Part shown: positions 8,537 to 13,423 of the stretch, in pieces
How positions within the stretch are numbered: the stretch's first letter is position 1
Layout: every line of letters starts with the position of its first letter
Assembly (NCBI GenBank): GCA_900553805.1
Contig: USEU01000057.1
Location: forward strand, 1-13,423
Reading direction: 5' to 3'
DNA: 13,423 nucleotides
Source: an uncultured Eubacteriales bacterium
GTDB taxonomy: Bacteria; Bacillota; Clostridia; Oscillospirales; Oscillospiraceae
Position numbers and translations under genes: made by a program
Notes under the pieces: model-generated
Database searches by the model: none
What the model saw: only the letters and a program-made list of their open reading frames with translations
What the model was told of the DNA's origin: nothing

Positions 8537-11500
8537 ATGAATGAACCTGTTTATCTATTGAATATGTTTTCGGACTATGCGCCGCCTGGGGAGGTTGAGA
8601 AAGCCCTCTCCCAGGCGGCCATTGTGGCGGCGGATATCCATGCGGAGCACCGCACCGTCCATGTGGCGGCCCACAGCCAGAGCTATGTGCCCCGCCGGGT
8701 CGTGGAGACCATGGAGCGGGAGGTGGCGGCGCTGTACGGCCTGGCAAGGCTGGAGATCACCCTGACCCACCCGGAGTCCGAGCTGCAGAAAATCGAGCCG
8801 GAGGAGCTGATGCTGCTGTTTGTCAGCCGCAACTCCATGACCCGCGGCTCCCTGGCCGGGGCCGAATGGCACTGGGAGGGGGACCACCTGACGGTGCGGC
8901 TGCGGGCCAACGGCAAGGCGACCATTGAGGAGCTGATCCCGGCGGTGCAGCAGACCCTGCGGGAGCGCTTCGCCGCCCCGGTGACCATCACCGTGGAGGC
9001 AAACGCGGCCCTGGAGGGCCAGGCCCTGCTGGACGCCATGCAGACCATGCGTCAGGCGGAGATTGAGCGCTATCCCACCGCCCAGGCCAGGCAGCCCTCC
9101 GCCGCCCCCCGTCAGGAGCAGCAGGACAGCGGCACCTTCTACGGCAAGCCCTTCCGGGGCAACGCCGTCGCCATGAAGGATATGTCCATGGACATGGGCA
9201 CCATCATCCTGGAGGGCAAGGTATTCGCCGTGGATCACAAGGAGCTGTCCAAGCGCAATGCCTATGTTGTGAAGTTCGACATGACGGACAACACCAATTC
9301 CATCCGGGTCAGCCGCTTCCTGGAGGCCCGGGAGGCCAAGCCCATCATCGAAAACGTCCAGATCGGCTCGGTGCTGCGGGTGCAGGGCAAGCTGATCGAG
9401 GATCGGTTTGAAAACGACATGGTGCTCAAGCCCTACGCCATCATGCCCGGCAGCCTGCCCAAGCGGAAGGATCTGGCCACGGAGGGCAAGCGGGTGGAGC
9501 TGCACCTGCACACCACCATGAGCAACATGGACGCCCTGACGGATACCGCCGCTGCCGTGAAGCAGGCCGCCGCCTGGGGCCACAAGGCCATCGCCATCAC
9601 GGATCATGGCGTGGCCCAGTCTTTCCCGGACGCCATGAAGGCCGCCTCCAAGGCCAAGGTGGCGGGGACGGACGAAAACATCAAGATCCTCTATGGCTGC
9701 GAGGGGTATTATGTAAACGACGTGGACGACCGCATCGTGGTCCACGGCAGCCAGGAGATGTCCTTTGACGACGAGTATGTGGCCTTCGATCTGGAGACCA
9801 CCGGCCTCAGCTCCCGCAGCGACCATATTATTGAGATCGGCGCGGTGATCCTGAAGCGGGGGGTGGAGATCGACCGCTTCCAGACATTTGTGGACCCGGA
9901 AATGCCCCTCAGCCCCAAGATCATCGAGCTGACCGGCATCACCCCGGATATGCTGGTGGGTGCGCCCAAGCTCTCCCAGGTGCTGCCCCAATTTCTGGAA
10001 TTCATCGGCGGGCGGGTGCTGGTGGCCCATAATTCGGATTTTGACACCGGCTTCATCCGCAACGCCTGCGAGCGTCTGGGTTATCCCTATTCCTTCACGG
10101 CGGTGGATACCCTGATCCTCTCTCAGAACATGCTGCCCCAGCTGAGCAAATTCAAGCTGGACATCGTGTCCAACGCCCTGAGCCTGCCGGACTTCAACCA
10201 CCACCGGGCCGGGGACGACGCCATGACCTGCGGCCTGATCATGGACCGGCTCATGACCAAGATGGAGGAGGAGCTGGATATCCACACCCTCCAGGCGGTG
10301 AACCCGGCTATGATCTCTCTGCGCTCCAAGGGCAGGGTCACCGACCGCCATGCCCGCCATATCATTATTTTCGCCAAGAACCAGGTGGGCCTGCGCAACC
10401 TCTATCACCTGATCTCCGATTCCAATCTGAAATACTTCAAGCGCGTCCCCCGGATGCCCAAGTCTTCCATTCTGGAGATGCGGGAGGGGCTGATCATCGG
10501 CTCTGCCTGCGAGGCGGGTGAGCTGTTCCAGGCCATCATCGACGGCAAGAGCGAGGACGAGCTCAAGCGCATTGCCTCGTTCTACGATTACCTGGAGATC
10601 CAGCCCCTGGCCAACAACCGCTTTATGCTGGACAAGGGCATTGCCAAGGATATGGAGGATTTGCGCAATTTCAACCGCACTGTGGTCCGCCTGGGGCAGG
10701 AGCTGGGCAAGCTGGTGGTGGCCACCGGCGACGTTCACTTCCTGAACCCGGAGGACGAGACCTTCCGCCATATCCTGCTGGCCACCAAGGGCTTCGAGGA
10801 CGCGGACAAGCCCAATCCTCTGTATTTCCGCACCACCGATGAAATGCTGGAGGAATTCAGCTACCTGGGCAAGGAAAAGGCCTATGAGGTGGTGGTCACC
10901 AACCCCAATCTCATTGCCGACATGTGCGAGAGCCTGCGCCCGGTGCCCCACAACCTGTTCGCCCCCAAGATCGAAAACTCCGTGGAGGACCTGAAGCGGC
11001 TGGTGTACGGCAAATTCCGCCGCCTGTACGGCGAAAATCCCCCGGAGCTGATGACCAAGCGTGTGGAGACCGAGCTGCACGACATCATCAACTGCCACTA
11101 TGACGTGATTTACATGTCTGCCCAGAAGCTGGTGCAGAACAGCCTGGAGCACGGCTATCTGGTGGGCTCCCGTGGCTCCGTCGGCTCATCCATCGTGGCC
11201 TACATGTCCGGCATCACCGAGGTCAATTCCTTCCCGCCCCACTACCGCTGCCCCAATCCGGCGTGTAAATTCGCCACCTTTGATGTGCCCAAGGGCTACG
11301 GCTGCGGCGCCGACCTGCCGGATGCCGTCTGCCCCAAGTGCGGCACCAAGTTTGAAAAGGACGGCTTCAACATCCCCTTTGAGACCTTCTTGGGCTTCGG
11401 CGGCGACAAGGTGCCGGATATCGACCTGAACTTCTCCGGCGAATACCAGGCCAAGGCCCACGCCTACTGTATTGAGATGTTCGGCAAATCCCATGTGTTC

Positions 11501-12841
11501 CGGGCGGGCACCATCGGAACCGTGGCGGAAAAGACCGCTTTTGGCTACGTGAAAAAATACCTGTCCGAGCGGGGCAAGACCGCCAACCGGGCAGAGGAGG
11601 CCCGCCTGGCCGCAGGCTGCGTGGGCGTGCGGCGCACCACGGGGCAGCACCCCGGCGGCCTGGTGGTCATTCCCCAGGAAAATGAAATATGGGATTTCTG
11701 CCCGGTGCAGCACCCGGCGGACGATCCCAACGCCGACCAGATCACCACCCATTTCGAGTATCACTCCATGGAGGAAAACCTGCTGAAGCTGGATATGCTG
11801 GGCCACGACGACCCCACCATGATCCGCATGATGGAGGATATGACCGGGGTAGACGCGAAGAAGATCCCCCTGGACGACAAGCGCACCATGTCCATCTTCA
11901 CCTCCTCCAAGGAGCTGGGCTATGAGAATGACCCGATCCTCGGCCCCACCGGCGCGGTGGCCATCCCGGAATTCAACACCAAGTTCACCCGCGGTATGCT
12001 GCTGGATACCATGCCCACCCGGTTTGATACCCTGCTGCGGCTTTCCGGCTTCTCCCACGGCACGGATGTGTGGCTGGGCAACGCCAAGGACCTGATCACC
12101 TCCAAGACCGCCACGGTCGACCAGGCCATCGGCTGCCGTGACGACATTATGATCTACCTGATCTCCTGCGGCATGCCGGAGAAGCGCTCCTTCAAGATCA
12201 TGGAGGCGGTGCGAAAGGGCAGGGGCCTGCCCGAGGGCGCGGAGCAGGAGATGATCGATGCGGGGGTGCCGGACTGGTACATCGGCTCCTGCAAGAAGAT
12301 CAAGTACCTCTTCCCCAAGGCCCATGCCGTCGCATACGTAATGATGGCGTTCCGCATTGCCTGGTTCAAGGTGTACCATCCTCTGGCCTTTTACGCGGCC
12401 TATTTCTACCGCCGCAGCCAGAAGGGCGGCTTCGACGCCGTGCTCATGACCCACGGGAAAGAGACGATCATGGCAAACATGGATGCCATCACCGGCAACG
12501 AAAGCGCCACCGACAAGGACGAGGATCTGCTGACCACCATGGAGGTGGTGTACGAATATTACCTCCGGGGCTTTGAGTTCCTGCCCATTGACATCTATCG
12601 GAGCCACGCCACCAAATTCCTGATCCAGGACGGCAAGCTGCTGCCTCCCTTTGTCTCCATCTCCGGCCTGGGCGAAAACGCCGCCTGGGATTTGATGAAC
12701 GGCCGGGAGGGAAAGAGCTTTCTCTCCATCGAGGAGGTGGCGCTGGCCTGCCCCAAGGTCTCCAAGACCCATATTCAGATGCTCAAGGACGCCGGGGCCT
12801 TCGGCTCCCTCCCCGATACCAGCCAGATCAGCCTGTTCTGA
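8537..12841 (+). CDS. polC: DNA polymerase III alpha subunit, PolC type
   Basis: Main replicative polymerase of low-GC-type Gram-positive bacteria, with its own 3'-5' proofreading exonuclease. At 1434 aa it matches B. subtilis PolC (1437 aa). Order: an N-terminal domain, an OB-fold (about 221-315), a PHP domain starting with HLHTT (H323, H325) and split by the DEDDh exonuclease, with FDLETTG (D418, E420), HNSDFD (D501 or D503) and HHRAGDD (H556, D561). The second PHP part follows (about 575-690), then the C-family polymerase core. A cysteine cluster, C905, C910, C923, C932 and C935, precedes PDIDLNFSGEYQ (960-971), which has catalytic Asp 961 and 963. SRGSVGSS and RTTGQHPGG are also present. 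No catalytic residue is missing. It lies at the end of the pyrH-ispG block as in other Firmicutes, after a REP-like element. Confidence 0.98.
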   Translation: MNEPVYLLNMFSDYAPPGEVEKALSQAAIVAADIHAEHRTVHVAAHSQSYVPRRVVETMEREVAALYGLARLEITLTHPESELQKIEPEELMLLFVSRNSMTRGSLAGAEWHWEGDHLTVRLRANGKATIEELIPAVQQTLRERFAAPVTITVEANAALEGQALLDAMQTMRQAEIERYPTAQARQPSAAPRQEQQDSGTFYGKPFRGNAVAMKDMSMDMGTIILEGKVFAVDHKELSKRNAYVVKFDMTDNTNSIRVSRFLEAREAKPIIENVQIGSVLRVQGKLIEDRFENDMVLKPYAIMPGSLPKRKDLATEGKRVELHLHTTMSNMDALTDTAAAVKQAAAWGHKAIAITDHGVAQSFPDAMKAASKAKVAGTDENIKILYGCEGYYVNDVDDRIVVHGSQEMSFDDEYVAFDLETTGLSSRSDHIIEIGAVILKRGVEIDRFQTFVDPEMPLSPKIIELTGITPDMLVGAPKLSQVLPQFLEFIGGRVLVAHNSDFDTGFIRNACERLGYPYSFTAVDTLILSQNMLPQLSKFKLDIVSNALSLPDFNHHRAGDDAMTCGLIMDRLMTKMEEELDIHTLQAVNPAMISLRSKGRVTDRHARHIIIFAKNQVGLRNLYHLISDSNLKYFKRVPRMPKSSILEMREGLIIGSACEAGELFQAIIDGKSEDELKRIASFYDYLEIQPLANNRFMLDKGIAKDMEDLRNFNRTVVRLGQELGKLVVATGDVHFLNPEDETFRHILLATKGFEDADKPNPLYFRTTDEMLEEFSYLGKEKAYEVVVTNPNLIADMCESLRPVPHNLFAPKIENSVEDLKRLVYGKFRRLYGENPPELMTKRVETELHDIINCHYDVIYMSAQKLVQNSLEHGYLVGSRGSVGSSIVAYMSGITEVNSFPPHYRCPNPACKFATFDVPKGYGCGADLPDAVCPKCGTKFEKDGFNIPFETFLGFGGDKVPDIDLNFSGEYQAKAHAYCIEMFGKSHVFRAGTIGTVAEKTAFGYVKKYLSERGKTANRAEEARLAAGCVGVRRTTGQHPGGLVVIPQENEIWDFCPVQHPADDPNADQITTHFEYHSMEENLLKLDMLGHDDPTMIRMMEDMTGVDAKKIPLDDKRTMSIFTSSKELGYENDPILGPTGAVAIPEFNTKFTRGMLLDTMPTRFDTLLRLSGFSHGTDVWLGNAKDLITSKTATVDQAIGCRDDIMIYLISCGMPEKRSFKIMEAVRKGRGLPEGAEQEMIDAGVPDWYIGSCKKIKYLFPKAHAVAYVMMAFRIAWFKVYHPLAFYAAYFYRRSQKGGFDAVLMTHGKETIMANMDAITGNESATDKDEDLLTTMEVVYEYYLRGFEFLPIDIYRSHATKFLIQDGKLLPPFVSISGLGENAAWDLMNGREGKSFLSIEEVALACPKVSKTHIQMLKDAGAFGSLPDTSQISLF

Positions 12842-12887
12842 TATCTCTGCGGAGATCAATAATAAAAACAAAAAGGAGAATTGTATC

Positions 12888-13247
12888 ATGAGCTTCATTG
12901 GCAATGTTTTTTGGTTTATTTTCATCGGCCTGTGGTCGGGCCTGGGATGGATCCTGGCCGGTGTGATCTGCTGCATCACCATTGTGGGCATCCCCCTGGG
13001 CAAGCAGTGCTTCAAGATGGCCGGGCTGACCTTCTGCCCCTTTGGCAAGGAGGTCGTATACGGCGGCGGCACGGGCAGCTTCCTGGCAAACATCCTGTGG
13101 ATCATCTTCCTGGGTTGGGAGCTGGCGCTGTATTATGCGGTGATGGGGCTGATCTGCTGCGTCACCATCGTGGGGATCCCCCTGGGCTTGCAGAGCTTCA
13201 AAATGGCAAAGCTGGCCCTGATGCCCTTCGGCGCGGCGGTCCAGTAA
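12888..13247 (+). CDS. YccF-domain small membrane protein
   Basis: A 119-aa membrane protein made of two similar halves. The first has CCITIVGIPLGKQCFKMA (28-45) and the second CCVTIVGIPLGLQSFKMA (90-107), each followed by a PFG motif (51-53 and 113-115). Each half starts with a strongly hydrophobic segment (about 5-28 and 66-89). This matches the YccF family of inner-membrane proteins, whose biochemical function is not established as far as I know. The ATG has a good AAAAGGAG site 9 nt upstream. The 46-nt gap from polC holds a small ATCTC/GAGAT stem but no clear terminator or promoter, so co-transcription with polC is possible. No functional link to replication is evident. Confidence 0.85.
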   Translation: MSFIGNVFWFIFIGLWSGLGWILAGVICCITIVGIPLGKQCFKMAGLTFCPFGKEVVYGGGTGSFLANILWIIFLGWELALYYAVMGLICCVTIVGIPLGLQSFKMAKLALMPFGAAVQ

Positions 13248-13312
13248 CGCGAAGAAAACAATATGCCGCCCGTGGACGGATAAAATCGCCTGCGGCAAAA
13301 TATTCCTGCTAG

Positions 13313-13349
13313 ATCAAGGGTGCGCCGTGTCCCGCGGCGCACCCCTGAT
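13313..13349. repeat. 15-bp inverted repeat downstream of the yccF-like gene
   Basis: The arms 13313-13327 and 13335-13349 pair over 15 positions with one mismatch (13317:13345) around a 7-nt loop. The core is GGGTGCGCCG with CGGCGCACCC. In a minus-strand transcript the mismatch becomes a G-U pair. Neither side has a T-run, so it is at best a non-canonical terminator for the YccF gene (stop at 13247), or for a convergent gene beyond the right edge. The rest of 13248-13423 holds no gene that I can support. Confidence 0.45.
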
Positions 13350-13423
13350 ATGTTATACATGAGATCTTAGGCAACACCGCGCAATTGTGTCTGCGAGCCG
13401 CAGCCGTCTTTTTGCCCCACATC

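Noticed and set aside
8555..11152. 865-codon minus-strand frame opposite polC
   Set aside because: It has the same low-complexity H/Q/G/L composition and lies wholly inside polC, whose motifs are complete.
13370..13423. Possible start of a further repeat at the right edge (small CTGCG/CGCAG stem at 13391-13403 with a T-run at 13409-13413)
   Set aside because: The stem is only 5 bp, the T-run is 5 nt away and the window ends. There is too little to call a terminator or repeat.

Overview
The window is a stretch of GC-rich chromosome from a Gram-positive, Clostridia-like bacterium. The best guess is a gut-type Oscillospiraceae/Ruminococcaceae relative. The evidence is a full-length PolC-type DNA polymerase III, which is a Firmicutes hallmark; the Firmicutes order pyrH-frr-uppS-cdsA-dxr-rseP-ispG-polC; strong G/C preference at third codon positions; and short intergenic elements with hairpins of the CTCCCC/GGGGAG kind. 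The placement is inferred from these traits, not from a database search.

Layout. Positions 1-194 hold no gene but a dense run of inverted repeats, ending in a REP-like element beside the 3' end of glnS. glnS (195-1874) is on the minus strand and encodes glutaminyl-tRNA synthetase. It is divergent from everything else. The 245-bp AT-rich gap 1875-2119 carries two back-to-back sigma-A-type promoters, one for glnS and one for pyrH. From 2120 to 12841 all genes are on the plus strand and lie close together: pyrH (UMP kinase), frr (ribosome recycling factor), a 150-nt structured gap, uppS, cdsA, dxr, rseP, ispG, a 129-nt gap with a second REP-like element, and polC. A small two-repeat YccF-family membrane protein gene (12888-13247) follows. 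The last 176 nt hold an inverted repeat and no gene.

How the genes fit together. dxr and ispG are early and late steps of the MEP pathway, which supplies the isoprenoid units that UppS polymerises into undecaprenyl diphosphate, the lipid carrier for cell wall synthesis. CdsA makes CDP-diacylglycerol for phospholipids. RseP is a site-2 intramembrane protease. PyrH supplies UDP for nucleic acids and, through UTP, for UDP-sugars. Frr recycles ribosomes and PolC replicates the chromosome. The block therefore couples envelope precursor supply to growth and replication. All catalytic motifs I looked for are present, and I see no frameshift, truncation or insertion sequence in any gene.

I found no novel multi-gene system. 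The window is core genome. What deserves a second look is mostly in the non-coding gaps: a 25-bp stem between frr and uppS whose wobble pairs work only in the plus-strand RNA, two REP-like elements of shared architecture, and an unexplained cluster of hairpins downstream of glnS.
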